NCBI GenBank assembly: GCA_030605565.1 | Contig: JAUWIB010000065.1 | Coordinates: forward strand, 1 to 32,940 | DNA length: 32,940 bases | Source of the DNA: a bacterium | Lineage (GTDB): Bacteria; Zixibacteria; MSB-5A5; GN15; FEB-12 | Reading direction: 5' to 3' | Shown: positions 23,440 through 32,073 of the stretch, one piece after another | Layout of the letters: the number at the start of each line of letters is the position of its first letter | Numbering within the stretch: position 1 is the first letter of the stretch | The notes under the pieces: generated by a model | Told to the model about the DNA's origin: nothing | Databases searched by the model: none | The model's input: the letters and a program-made list of their open reading frames with translations, nothing else | Program-made: the position numbers and the translations under genes

Positions 23440-26400
23440 ATGAAGTTTGACCTGCTGAAAGACGATTTCTCAATCCCCACCGCCGAGGAGAAGATCCTGG
23501 CGTTCTGGGACACACGCAGTGTGTTTCATCAGTGTAATGAACTGGCCAAGGATAAGCCGCACTTCGTCTTCTACGAGGGACCACCCACAGCCAACGGTGT
23601 GCCGGGCATTCACCATGTTATCTCGCGCACTATCAAGGATCTGATTTGCCGCTACAAATCGATGCAGGGATTCCGGGTCGACCGCAAGGGTGGCTGGGAT
23701 ACCCACGGTCTGCCGGTGGAAATCGAGGTTGAGAAACAACTCAAGCTCGAAAACAAAGCCCAGGTTCTCGATTACGGCGTGGCCGAGTTCAATCAGAAGT
23801 GTAGAGAGTCGGTGTTCAAGTACCTCGACCTGTGGAACAAAATCACCCGGCGCATGGGCTATTGGATCGATCTTGACGGTGCTTACGTAACACTCACCAA
23901 CGAGTACATCGAGTCGGTCTGGTGGATTCTCAAGAACTTCTTCGACCGCGACTTGATCTACAAAGGTTACAAAACCCTGCCCTTCTGTCCGCGCTGTGAG
24001 ACCGGTCTGTCCAGTCACGAAGTGGCGCAGGGGTACCAGTTGATCAAAGACCCGTCAATTTTCGTGAAAGTCAAAGCGGCCGATGAGGATTTCAGCTACC
24101 TCGTCTGGACGACTACACCATGGACGCTTCCGTCGAATGCCGCTCTTTGCATGCATCCCGAGGCCGATTACGTTTTGGTCGAGCATGAGGGTGAAAGACT
24201 GGTGCTGGCGGAAGCGTTAGTGGTGAAAGTTCTGGGTGAACAGAAAGAACCGCTTCAGCGCTTTAAGGGCGCCGATTTTCTGAAGCGTAAGTACACCCCG
24301 TTGTTTGACATATTTGCGGACAAAGCGGATAAGGCATTCTATGTCGTCAACGCCGACTTCGTCACTCTTGAAGACGGCACCGGTATTGTCCATATAGCGC
24401 CCGGCTTCGGAGCCGATGACTACGAGATCGGACAGAAGTACGGCCTGCCGGTGTTGCAGGCGATAGAGGCCAATGGCATCTTCAAGGAGTTCACCGGCAA
24501 ATACGCCGGGATGTTCATCAAAGACGCCGATCCGATCATTATCAAAGACCTCAAATCAGCCGGACGCTTGTTCAAAAAGGAGTTATACGAACATAACTAT
24601 CCGTTCTGCTGGCGCTGTGATTCCCCGCTGGTGTATATCGCGCGCCAGTCCTGGTATCTGAAAACGACACAGTTCAAGGATCAGTTGATCAAAAACAATA
24701 ACGCTATCAACTGGCACCCCGATGAAATTCGTAGCGGCCGTATGCTCGACTGGCTCGAGAACAACGTCGATTGGGCGCTCTCGCGCGAGCGGTTCTGGGG
24801 GACACCTATCCCGATCTGGGTCTGCGATGACGACAAGTGTGGGAAGATGCGGGCGGTTGGGTCCATCGAACAACTGCGCAAGGAAGCAAAAGAGCTGTCC
24901 GAACCGGTGGAACTGCACAAACCGATGATGGATGAGGTCAAGCTCACGTGTGAATGCGGTTCGGAAATGACCCGCATCTCGGAAGTGCTCGACTGCTGGT
25001 TTGATGCCGGCTCCATGCCGTATGCCCAGTGGCACTACCCGTTCGAGAACGAAGATGAGTTCAAGATAAAGTACCCGGCCGATTTCATCAGCGAGGCGGT
25101 CGATCAGACGCGTGGCTGGTTCTACTCTATGATAGCTATTTCGACCATCCTGTACGATCAGCCGCCGTTTAAGAACAACGTGGTGATGGAGTTCATTCTG
25201 GACAAAGAGGGCAAGAAAATGTCCAAGCATAAGGGGAACGTTACCGATCCATTCGAAACGATGGACCGATTCGGCGCCGACCCGACCCGCTGGTATCTTC
25301 TGGCCAACTCGGCTGTCTGGGTGCCGACCAAGTTCGACCCCGACGCCCTGGCCGAGGTAGTGCGCAAATACTTCGACACTCTGCGCAATACCTACTCGTT
25401 TTTTGCTCTCTACGCCAACATCGATGAAATCGTCGACAAAGCGGCCGAAACAGGTGTGTCGATCGAGACCTACCTTGACAAGAAAGCCGGTGAGCCTGAT
25501 CGGTTTGACCGCTGGATCATGTCGCGATACCAGAGCCTGGTCAAAGATGTTGCCGGCAATCTTGACAAATACGAGATCACCAGGCCGGTGCGCGCGATTC
25601 AGCATTTCGTTATCGAGGAGCTGTCCAACTGGTATGTGCGCAATAACCGGCGTCGTTTCTGGGCCAAAGCTGATGACCCCGCCAAGATGCGCGCCTACCT
25701 CACCTTATATCGCGTCTTGCTTGGTGTCTGCAAGCTGACGGCCCCGGTGACGCCGTTCACCAGCGAAATGCTGTTCAAAGAACTGATGGGGTCAGGCAAA
25801 GAAGCGCCGCTTTCAGTGCACATGACCTCGTTCCCCGAGCCGGATGAAGCCCTGATCGATCCGTCGTTGGAACAGACTATGGGAGTCATAGAGAAGATCG
25901 TTTCACTTGGACGCGCCGCTCGGTCACGCAAGAACCTCAAGGTGCGTCAGCCGCTGGCAGAGCTTCTGGTGACCCTCCCGAACCGAATGAGTTTCGACAA
26001 GCTGGAAGGGTTCCTCGATATTCTCAGAGACGAGTTGAATGTGAAGAAGGTCTCCGCCGCCGGTCGGCTCGATCAATATGTCAGCTATTCGGCAAAGCTG
26101 AACTTCAAAGCGGCCGGTCCGAGGCTGGGTGGGGATGTGAAAAAAGCGGCCGAACTGCTGAGCCGACTGACCTCAGATCAGGTTCGCGAGGGGGAACAAT
26201 CCGGTGAGTTTAAGATTGCCATCGATGGTCGAGAGATCGTACTTTCATCAGAAGAAGTCCATGTCGTCCGGATGGAAAAAGAAGGTTTCGCCGTGGAGTC
26301 GGACGGCGGTTTGTCGGTCGCCCTGGTAACAGAGTTGAGCGAGGAACTTTTGCAGGAAGGCTTTGCCCGCGAACTGGTCAACAAAATTCAGAACATGCGC

Positions 26401-26604
26401 AAGAGTTCTGGTTTTGAGGTGACCGACCGGATCAGGGTCACGATGGACTCGACCGAGCCGGTGAAGTTAGCCGCGCAAAAGCACGACGAGTTCATCCGTA
26501 GCGAGACCCTGGCCGATGAACTCAAGTTCTCTCAGGCTGCCGGTAACGCCAAAGAGTGGAACATTAACGGCGAGAAAACACTGATATCGGTCGTGAAAGT
26601 GTAG
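23440..26604 (+). CDS. ileS: Isoleucyl-tRNA synthetase (type 2)
   Basis: The 1054-residue protein charges tRNA-Ile. It has the class I signatures GPPTANGVPGIHHV (HIGH region, residues 47-60) and GKKMSKHKGN (KMSKS region near 590, with His in place of the last Ser). It also has WTTTPWTLPSNAAL of the editing domain and WALSRERFWGTPIPIW. The HHV and KMSKHKGN forms together with a long C-terminal extension place it in the eukaryote-like type 2 group, which is generally less sensitive to mupirocin. AGAGGAA precedes ATG 23440. The downstream dksA/traR-like and lspA genes follow closely and are probably in the same operon. Confidence 0.95.
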   Translation: MKFDLLKDDFSIPTAEEKILAFWDTRSVFHQCNELAKDKPHFVFYEGPPTANGVPGIHHVISRTIKDLICRYKSMQGFRVDRKGGWDTHGLPVEIEVEKQLKLENKAQVLDYGVAEFNQKCRESVFKYLDLWNKITRRMGYWIDLDGAYVTLTNEYIESVWWILKNFFDRDLIYKGYKTLPFCPRCETGLSSHEVAQGYQLIKDPSIFVKVKAADEDFSYLVWTTTPWTLPSNAALCMHPEADYVLVEHEGERLVLAEALVVKVLGEQKEPLQRFKGADFLKRKYTPLFDIFADKADKAFYVVNADFVTLEDGTGIVHIAPGFGADDYEIGQKYGLPVLQAIEANGIFKEFTGKYAGMFIKDADPIIIKDLKSAGRLFKKELYEHNYPFCWRCDSPLVYIARQSWYLKTTQFKDQLIKNNNAINWHPDEIRSGRMLDWLENNVDWALSRERFWGTPIPIWVCDDDKCGKMRAVGSIEQLRKEAKELSEPVELHKPMMDEVKLTCECGSEMTRISEVLDCWFDAGSMPYAQWHYPFENEDEFKIKYPADFISEAVDQTRGWFYSMIAISTILYDQPPFKNNVVMEFILDKEGKKMSKHKGNVTDPFETMDRFGADPTRWYLLANSAVWVPTKFDPDALAEVVRKYFDTLRNTYSFFALYANIDEIVDKAAETGVSIETYLDKKAGEPDRFDRWIMSRYQSLVKDVAGNLDKYEITRPVRAIQHFVIEELSNWYVRNNRRRFWAKADDPAKMRAYLTLYRVLLGVCKLTAPVTPFTSEMLFKELMGSGKEAPLSVHMTSFPEPDEALIDPSLEQTMGVIEKIVSLGRAARSRKNLKVRQPLAELLVTLPNRMSFDKLEGFLDILRDELNVKKVSAAGRLDQYVSYSAKLNFKAAGPRLGGDVKKAAELLSRLTSDQVREGEQSGEFKIAIDGREIVLSSEEVHVVRMEKEGFAVESDGGLSVALVTELSEELLQEGFARELVNKIQNMRKSSGFEVTDRIRVTMDSTEPVKLAAQKHDEFIRSETLADELKFSQAAGNAKEWNINGEKTLISVVKV

Positions 26605-26617
26605 ATCGGAGTATCCG

Positions 26618-27010
26618 ATGCGTAAGACCGAGTTGGAAAAATTCGAGAAGCTGCTGATGGCCAAGAAAAAGGCGCTTCTGAAGGAAATGGGGATATTGAT
26701 GGAGTCGCATATCTCTTCCACCATCAAAGACTCCACCGGCGATCTGTCGTCATACTCTTATCACATGGCGGATCAGGGAACCGATGCCATGGAGCGTGAA
26801 CTGGCCTTCATGTTTGCCTCCAAGTCCGGGCGGCTGGTTTACCACATCGAAGAGGCGCTGCGTCGCGTCAAAGACAACACTTACGGTAAGTGCCTTTCGT
26901 GCGGCAAGCAAATCAACAAGGAGCGACTCGATGCGGTACCCCATGCGCGGCTCTGTATTGAGTGCAAATCAACCGAAGAGGAAAAACGCTCTGGTCCCCA
27001 AAAGCGCTAA
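26618..27010 (+). CDS. TraR/DksA-family zinc-finger protein
   Basis: The 130-residue protein has a coiled-coil N-terminus, the acidic motif ADQGTDAMERE at its tip (Asp52, Asp56), and a four-Cys zinc finger (Cys92, Cys95, Cys113, Cys116; CLSCG...CIEC). DksA-type proteins reach into the RNA polymerase secondary channel and, often with ppGpp, adjust promoter activity. GGAG sits nine bases ahead of ATG 26618, which is 13 bp after ileS. The ileS-dksA/traR-lspA order is frequent in bacteria outside Proteobacteria. Whether it is a true DksA or another family member cannot be decided here. Confidence 0.88.
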   Translation: MRKTELEKFEKLLMAKKKALLKEMGILMESHISSTIKDSTGDLSSYSYHMADQGTDAMERELAFMFASKSGRLVYHIEEALRRVKDNTYGKCLSCGKQINKERLDAVPHARLCIECKSTEEEKRSGPQKR

Positions 27011-27539
27011 AAGTATCCTCTGGCCGATCGTCATTGTCCTCTCGGTTCTGCTTGCAGACCAGATTTCCAAGATTCTGGCGCTCCGATACCTCGCCGAAAC
27101 CGAATCGGTGGCTGTGCTGGGCCGTTTTCTCAAGTTTACCCTGGTCTACAACGAGGGGGGCGCCATGGGCACCAACCTCGGGTCCTCCACCTACTATCTG
27201 ATCGCTTCGATTCTGATTCTGCTCTTCGTCATGTACTACATCTACCTGGCGCGCCGCGACCGCACGCTGGCGTTCACGCTGTCGTTCGTGGCCGGTGGGG
27301 CGCTGGGGAACATCATCGATCGCATCCGTCTCGGCAAGGTAGTCGACTTCATCGATGTGGACATTCCCGACGTGAGCCTGTTCGGTCGTGAGTTGGAACG
27401 TTGGTGGACATTCAACATCGCCGACAGCGCCATCACCTGCGCGATCGTGGTGCTGTTGGTGCGGGTGGTCTTTGTGCGAGCGCAACCAGTCAAACCTGTC
27501 GAACATTCCGAGACCGCACCACATCCGCCGTCGTTCTAG
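26958..27539 (+). CDS. lspA: Signal peptidase II (lipoprotein signal peptidase)
   Basis: LspA removes signal peptides from lipoproteins in the inner membrane. The motifs are clear: LLADQISK in the first membrane helix, YNEGGAMG, GGALGNIIDRIRLGKVVDFIDV (one catalytic Asp) and WWTFNIADSAI (the second). Four membrane helices are visible. The start is uncertain: ATG 26943 and TTG 26958 lack ribosome sites, whereas CTG 26991 is preceded by GAAGAGGAA at a good distance and gives a normal N-terminus. All overlap the dksA-like gene, so translation is coupled. The product would process envelope lipoproteins such as the SpoIID protein at 1747. The last 52 bp of its conserved core are duplicated at 29556-29607. 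Confidence 0.9.
   Translation: MSANQPKRKNALVPKSAKSILWPIVIVLSVLLADQISKILALRYLAETESVAVLGRFLKFTLVYNEGGAMGTNLGSSTYYLIASILILLFVMYYIYLARRDRTLAFTLSFVAGGALGNIIDRIRLGKVVDFIDVDIPDVSLFGRELERWWTFNIADSAITCAIVVLLVRVVFVRAQPVKPVEHSETAPHPPSF
27428..27479 (+). repeat. 52-bp direct repeat, left copy (inside lspA 3' end)
   Basis: These 52 bases are identical to 29556-29607, starting CGCCATCACCTGCGCGATCG and ending GTCTTTGTGCGA. They encode the last membrane helix of LspA (AITCAIVVLLVRVVFVR). The match ends sharply on both sides at nucleotide level. The 2.1 kb between the copies contains the unknown membrane-protein genes. Confidence 0.95.
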
Positions 27540-27586
27540 ATGGGGGATAGTTTATGAACTATTCACCTATACCTTGGATGCCACGG

Positions 27587-27608
27587 AAAGCTAAAGACAG
27601 CTTTTTTT
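27587..27608 (+). terminator. Intrinsic terminator after lspA
   Basis: AAAGCT (27587-27592) pairs with AGCTTT (27599-27604) and runs straight into seven T (27602-27608). It would end the ileS-dksA-lspA transcript 50-70 bp after the lspA stop. Confidence 0.7.
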
Positions 27609-27741
27609 GCTTGCGAAGGACAGTTAGCACCATTATACTTGAAGTCCAATGCATAATAATGTGGGAACGAATGACTCAGACCTTTCTGTCTGGGGGTCGG
27701 AGGACATAGGACAACTAAGTCGCTGGAATGCCCCGGCTTCC

Positions 27742-27888
27742 TTATACATTGGCGGACTTACGGTCCTTCGAGGAAGTCCGCTGGCGTCTGGGATTTCGCA
27801 TATTGCGGATAAAGATCACAGCGACAACGGCGATCCCGACTGCATATGCTATCCCAAGCAGAATCTGGTCTATAGGAATGTCGGCCAT
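27742..27888 (-). CDS. 48-residue single-pass membrane ORF, similar to the N-terminus of the protein at 28575
   Basis: Read on the minus strand from ATG 27888 to TAA 27742, the product has one hydrophobic helix (DQILLGIAYAVGIAVVAVIF) and a basic tail (NPRRQRTSSKDRKS). This closely parallels the first 45 residues of the 28575-29522 protein (TLLAALYAGGIILVAVVYLR, NPRKQ, then Ser/Lys-rich). LL..AYA.GI..VAV...R...NPR.Q is shared. It could be a small membrane protein or the remnant of a paralogue. No Shine-Dalgarno is obvious. It lies within the segment bounded by the lspA repeats. Confidence 0.5.
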   Translation of the reverse strand: MADIPIDQILLGIAYAVGIAVVAVIFIRNMRNPRRQRTSSKDRKSANV

Positions 27889-28016
27889 AGTAGTTATATC
27901 GAATCTGTCGGCTTCAACCTTAGGGTTGAGGCGAAAATGTTGAATTCTTTAACAGGTGACCAACTCCTGAACGACACCGACCGGTGCACCTGCTGCTTCG
28001 GAAGGAATGTTCTGTA

Positions 28017-28505
28017 ATGCCCCCACCTATGCTTGCACCCGACGATCAGACCAAAGCGCGAGAACTTGTCTCCTATTTTGTAGTATTCTACGGTTTTGCC
28101 TTTATACTGATCTTCGGCAGGTCGGTTGAGCTTTTTCTTCAGTATCCGAATTTCTGGTATTTCGGCCCGCTTATCTGGGCCGGTATCGCTATCTTCTTTG
28201 GTGTGCATGCAGTGGCGCTGGTACGGATCCTGTTGCCGTACACTAAGTATGATCTGTTTGATGCCAAAGACTATCGTGATTGGTTTCGTCAACGGTTCTG
28301 GTCTTTTCTGTTCATCTTTCTGTCACACACCTATTGTGTCTTACTTCCTTTCGGCGCTCTTTACCTGTCCAAAAACAAGTACACGGAGATTGACGTCTCC
28401 GTGAATTATGCTGGGTATTTTTGGTTGGATTTTTTTATGCTAGGGGTGATCGCCCTGATGGGCAGATGGCATAAAGTCAGGCAGGATGAGGCAGAACTGA
28501 CATGA
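28017..28505 (+). CDS. Small multi-pass membrane protein of unknown function
   Basis: From ATG 28017 (GGAAGGA ten bases ahead) the product is 162 residues. It has about four membrane helices: SYFVVFYGFAFILIFGRSV, LIWAGIAIFFGVHAVALV, FWSFLFIFLSHTYCVLLPFG and FWLDFFMLGVIALMG. The loop between helices 2 and 3 is charged (YTKYDLFDAKDYRDWFRQR). I do not recognise a family. An in-frame ATG 33 bp earlier has no ribosome site. It precedes another unknown membrane-anchored protein by 69 bp in the same orientation, inside the segment bounded by the lspA 3' duplication. Base composition is more AT-rich than lspA. Confidence 0.68.
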   Translation: MPPPMLAPDDQTKARELVSYFVVFYGFAFILIFGRSVELFLQYPNFWYFGPLIWAGIAIFFGVHAVALVRILLPYTKYDLFDAKDYRDWFRQRFWSFLFIFLSHTYCVLLPFGALYLSKNKYTEIDVSVNYAGYFWLDFFMLGVIALMGRWHKVRQDEAELT

Positions 28506-28574
28506 GCACAATGGAAAATTGGTCTGGCCAACGGGAAGTTTTTTCCGTATCTTTAACCGGAAGGTTGTTTTGAC

Positions 28575-29522
28575 ATGAATCTTGAGAACACCTTGTTAGC
28601 CGCTCTTTACGCTGGCGGCATTATACTCGTCGCAGTAGTGTACTTGCGCACCGTTCTGAATCCACGGAAACAGCATAGACCGGTGCCGTCGTCAAGTCGT
28701 CCAAAGGCGTCATCTGGTGAGCCAGTGGCCAGCCCCGGCGACCTTCCCGGTAGTATATTTCTTGACTTAAAGGAAATCTATGATCTCTTGGCGGATCCGA
28801 AAAACCCTCAGGCCAGCCGTGCGACAGCAATCAGGAAAGCCCAGGACAAGCTTGGGAGCATTTCCGAAGGTCTTGTGGAGTTCCTGGCGAAGGACGGGCA
28901 CAATTCTCTTAGTTATGACCCAAAGGATACTTTGATCGTACAGAACGTTGCCGTCTGTCTCTACACATTTCTTGAGCAAATCAAGAACGAGCGGAGGCGT
29001 ACTACGCTCGAACCCACTTACCCGAAGGCTATATGGCGATTGGCCCGGGCAATCAACGGTTACTTTCAACATGATTTTGGCAGAGAACGCTTCATTCTCG
29101 ATCTGATCAGCTGCAAGGAGAGGATATACCTTTCACTTTACCGCAACTCCGAGTGGAATGAGGAGGTTACGGCCAAATTCGTTGCGGACTTTGCCCCGCC
29201 ACAACCTCGCCTGCGGACCAAGGAAGAAGTCGCTGCATATCTCCTTCAACTGGAGAGTTGTTGGCTTCATCAGGAGTGTGAACTGCGAAAGGTCAATCCC
29301 AAATACATCATACCGCTCTTCACAGTTAGAAACATCCTGCGTCATTGCGAAAGGAATTTCGAGAACGATACGAGTGCTCATGCCGTCGACCGCATCTCGA
29401 ACTATTTGGCGGACGGATCATTCAAGCAGCTTTGCTTCATGGGCCTCACTTACAATCCCAAAATGGTAGCAGATACCTACGGGGAAATATTCAGGACCTT
29501 GGACCGGATTGCGGCTGTTTAG
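28575..29522 (+). CDS. Membrane-anchored cytoplasmic protein of unknown function
   Basis: The 315-residue protein has one N-terminal membrane helix (residues about 7-26) followed by a basic NPRKQ stop-transfer stretch. A Ser/Pro/Lys-rich linker runs to about residue 58, and a soluble, mostly helical domain fills the rest (IFLDLKEIYDLLADPKN, RRTTLEPTYPKAIWRLARAING, SCWLHQECELRKVNPKYIIPLF). No catalytic motif or known domain is evident. By the positive-inside rule the domain should be cytoplasmic. GGAAGG lies about ten bases ahead of ATG 28575. It ends 33 bp before the duplicated lspA tail. Its N-terminus resembles the minus-strand ORF at 27742-27888, so this segment carries two copies of that membrane anchor. 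Confidence 0.7.
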   Translation: MNLENTLLAALYAGGIILVAVVYLRTVLNPRKQHRPVPSSSRPKASSGEPVASPGDLPGSIFLDLKEIYDLLADPKNPQASRATAIRKAQDKLGSISEGLVEFLAKDGHNSLSYDPKDTLIVQNVAVCLYTFLEQIKNERRRTTLEPTYPKAIWRLARAINGYFQHDFGRERFILDLISCKERIYLSLYRNSEWNEEVTAKFVADFAPPQPRLRTKEEVAAYLLQLESCWLHQECELRKVNPKYIIPLFTVRNILRHCERNFENDTSAHAVDRISNYLADGSFKQLCFMGLTYNPKMVADTYGEIFRTLDRIAAV

Positions 29523-29553
29523 TCTTTTCGACGCGGCCTCTCTCTCAAACCTT

Positions 29554-29655
29554 GACGCCATCACCTGCGCGATCGTGGTGCTGTTGGTGCGGGTGGTCTT
29601 TGTGCGACACCCCAAAGAAGTCGAATCAACGGAGACGTCACCCCGCCAATTCTAA
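29554..29655 (+). pseudogene. Duplicated 3' end of lspA with a divergent tail
   Basis: In frame, this stretch reads DAITCAIVVLLVRVVFVR and then HPKEVESTETSPRQF and stop (TAA 29653-29655). The first part is encoded by 52 bases identical to lspA. The tail is different DNA but aligns with the LspA tail (AQPVKPVEHSETAPHPPSF): V-E, E-T, P and a final F are shared. It is therefore a true, separately evolved lspA 3' end rather than a simple recent copy. The upstream part of lspA is missing; weak similarity (SLF at 29521) just before it may be chance. Confidence 0.85.
29556..29607 (+). repeat. 52-bp direct repeat, right copy
   Basis: Identical to 27428-27479 in lspA. It marks the right edge of the 2.1-kb segment carrying unknown membrane proteins. 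Confidence 0.95.
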
Positions 29656-29755
29656 CAAACTCCCAGCTTGCCATCGGGGACGCTATCAGCTATGTTCACA
29701 CGGCAAAGGCACGGAACAATTGTAGAATTATCTCATAGTCCAGTTTGGAGGATGT

Positions 29756-32071
29756 ATGTACAGAGCGGCCCGACTCTTGATCGCGACAGCACTGATTGTG
29801 TCGACAGTTTCCCCCGGCATTCTGAGTCAGACGGATTCGAAGCAGACCGAACCGACAGGGCGCATCAGCGGGCGCGTGGTGGATGGTTCGACCCAATCCC
29901 CGGTGATCGGCGCCAGCGTCCTGATAGCCGGCACTGAACGCGGCGCCGCCACCGACGATGACGGTAAATTCACAATCAAGAACATACCGGTCGGCAGCTA
30001 TGTGGTCGCGACACGGGCTGTCGGTTACGAGCCGCTGAGCAAGACTGATATCATCGTCCGGCCGGGAAGAATTACATACATTACATCCGAGCTTTCGGTC
30101 AGCGCCGTCCAGGTGTCGGACATCGTGGTGTCGGCAGGATATTTCGCTCAGGAGGACAGCAAACCGACCAGTTCCACGACCTTTTCGGGCGAGGAGATCC
30201 GGCGCGCGCCCGGCTCGGCCGGTGATGTCAGCCGCATTATCCACGCCTTGCCGAGCATCGCCAAGGTCGACGACCAAATCAACAGTCTGGTCGTTCGGGG
30301 TGGCAGCCCGTCCGAAAACGCCTTCTACCTCGACAATATCGAAATCCCGAATATTAACCACTACCCGTTGCAGGGAACCACGGGCGGACCGATCAGCCTG
30401 ATCAATGTCGACTTCCTGGATAAAGTAGAATTCTCGGCCGGTGGTTTTCCGTCCAAGTACGGCGATCGCCTGTCCTCGGTGATGGAGCTTACCTTCCGCG
30501 AAGGGAACCGCGAGGAGTTTGACGGCCAGATCGATTTCAATATGGCCGGTGTTGGAGTTGTTCTGGAAGGACCGCTCGCAGGTGGACGCGGTTCGTGGAT
30601 GTTCTCCGGTCGGCGCAGCTATTTGGATTTGTTGGTCGACGCTGTTGGCGTCGGCGTCGCTCCCAGGTATTCGGACTATCAAGGCAAGGTTGTCTACGAT
30701 CTGTCCTCGCGGAGCAAGCTCTCGATCCTGGGAATAGCCGGCGTGGACTACTTTTCCCTTGACAGCTCAACCGCCTGGGATGACTGCAATCAGTTCTATG
30801 GCGATTTCTCAGGCTATGAGCATGCCTTCGGAGCCAACTGGCGCTACCTGTGGGGTGGCAATGGCTACTCCAACACCTCGGTGAGCTACAATGCCATCAA
30901 ATACAAAGGAGACGTTCAGGAGACCAAAAACGGCCGCCATCTGTTCGACCAGAACTCGATTGAGTCCGGTATCAATATTCGCAATATCAACCACTTCCTT
31001 GCCGGCGATAAACATCAATTGGAGTTCGGATTCGATACCAAGTACCTGATGACTGACTTTGACTATCATCTTTACGACTACGTCAATTCCTTCGGTGATA
31101 CAATTCCAGCGCTCATATTGGACAAGTACACTGCGGCGCCGCTGGTGGGGGCGTTTGTCAGCCATATCTGGCAATGGCATCCCAAAATCACCACCACTAT
31201 AGGGCTGCGCTATGACTGGTTCGAATACAACGGGCATGCGCATCTTTCCCCCCGATTCTCGTTCAATTATAGATTCAATCCCCGAACTTCTCTCAGCGGC
31301 GCGGCTGGTGTCTATCGGCAGTTCCTGCCGCTGTCGCTGATGACGCAGCGCGATCAGTTCGTTGACCTGCCCGACCCCATCGCTTATCATGGCATTCTCG
31401 GCGTTAGCCATCTTCTTAGCGATGACACCAGGCTGACCGTCGAAACCTACTACAAGGGGTATGACAACTTCCCTCTCGATCCCGCCCAACCACAGATATT
31501 CCTGGCCGACGAACTCGGCTTTGCGCGCATGCTCGGCAACTTCGAGACGTTGAAAGCCGAAGGCAAAGCCTACGCCGCCGGGATCGAGGCGATCATTCAG
31601 AAAAAGCTGGTGGCAGGTGTCTACGGTTTGCTAGCCGGCTCCTATTCGCGGACGCGCTATCGCGGTTTGGATGGCATGTGGCGTGATCGTCTTTTTGACA
31701 ACAAGGTGAACTTCTCGGTTGAAGGGGGCTACAAGCCGAACAACAAATGGGAATACAGCCTGCGTTGGATATGCGCCGGCGGTCGCCCGCAGACGCCGCT
31801 TGATCTTGACAGGTCAAGGCTTCAGAATGTCAGTGTCCGCGACGCTTCCCGCGTCAACGAGGACCGGATACCGGCCTACCACTCGCTCAATCTGCGTATG
31901 GACCGACGCTACCACTTCAGGAATTCCAGCTTGATTGTCTTCTTCTCAATCTGGAATGCCTACAATCGCAAGAATGTCTCGACGTACTATTGGAACGAAG
32001 TGGAACGCAAAGAGGATGTCCTCTACCAATGGTCTATACTCCCAGTTCTCGGGCTGGAATACGAGTTCTAA
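29756..32071 (+). CDS. TonB-dependent receptor with N-terminal carboxypeptidase-regulatory domain
   Basis: The 771-residue outer-membrane protein has a signal peptide (LLIATALIVSTVSPGILSQ) and a carboxypeptidase-regulatory-like beta-sandwich (GRISGRVVDGSTQSPVIGAS..., about residues 38-120). A plug domain follows (GSAGDVSRIIHALPSIAKVDDQ, LVVRGGSPSENAFYLDNIEI). The remaining 550 residues form the beta-barrel, with alternating aromatic strands and a terminal Phe (LGLEYEF) for BAM recognition. Such receptors take up or export large substrates using TonB energy; the ligand cannot be deduced. GGAGG lies four bases ahead of ATG 29756. The methyltransferase-like gene starts two bases after its stop. 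Its N-terminal domain resembles that of the VWA fusion at 7418. Confidence 0.92.
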   Translation: MYRAARLLIATALIVSTVSPGILSQTDSKQTEPTGRISGRVVDGSTQSPVIGASVLIAGTERGAATDDDGKFTIKNIPVGSYVVATRAVGYEPLSKTDIIVRPGRITYITSELSVSAVQVSDIVVSAGYFAQEDSKPTSSTTFSGEEIRRAPGSAGDVSRIIHALPSIAKVDDQINSLVVRGGSPSENAFYLDNIEIPNINHYPLQGTTGGPISLINVDFLDKVEFSAGGFPSKYGDRLSSVMELTFREGNREEFDGQIDFNMAGVGVVLEGPLAGGRGSWMFSGRRSYLDLLVDAVGVGVAPRYSDYQGKVVYDLSSRSKLSILGIAGVDYFSLDSSTAWDDCNQFYGDFSGYEHAFGANWRYLWGGNGYSNTSVSYNAIKYKGDVQETKNGRHLFDQNSIESGINIRNINHFLAGDKHQLEFGFDTKYLMTDFDYHLYDYVNSFGDTIPALILDKYTAAPLVGAFVSHIWQWHPKITTTIGLRYDWFEYNGHAHLSPRFSFNYRFNPRTSLSGAAGVYRQFLPLSLMTQRDQFVDLPDPIAYHGILGVSHLLSDDTRLTVETYYKGYDNFPLDPAQPQIFLADELGFARMLGNFETLKAEGKAYAAGIEAIIQKKLVAGVYGLLAGSYSRTRYRGLDGMWRDRLFDNKVNFSVEGGYKPNNKWEYSLRWICAGGRPQTPLDLDRSRLQNVSVRDASRVNEDRIPAYHSLNLRMDRRYHFRNSSLIVFFSIWNAYNRKNVSTYYWNEVERKEDVLYQWSILPVLGLEYEF

Positions 32072-32073
32072 CA

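Noticed and set aside
26784-26957. Long N-terminal extension of LspA
   Set aside because: It is the out-of-frame reading of the dksA/traR-like gene and has no family similarity.
27649-28017. 122-codon + strand ORF after lspA
   Set aside because: No ribosome site, and its product is shadow sequence opposite the better-supported 48-residue membrane ORF.
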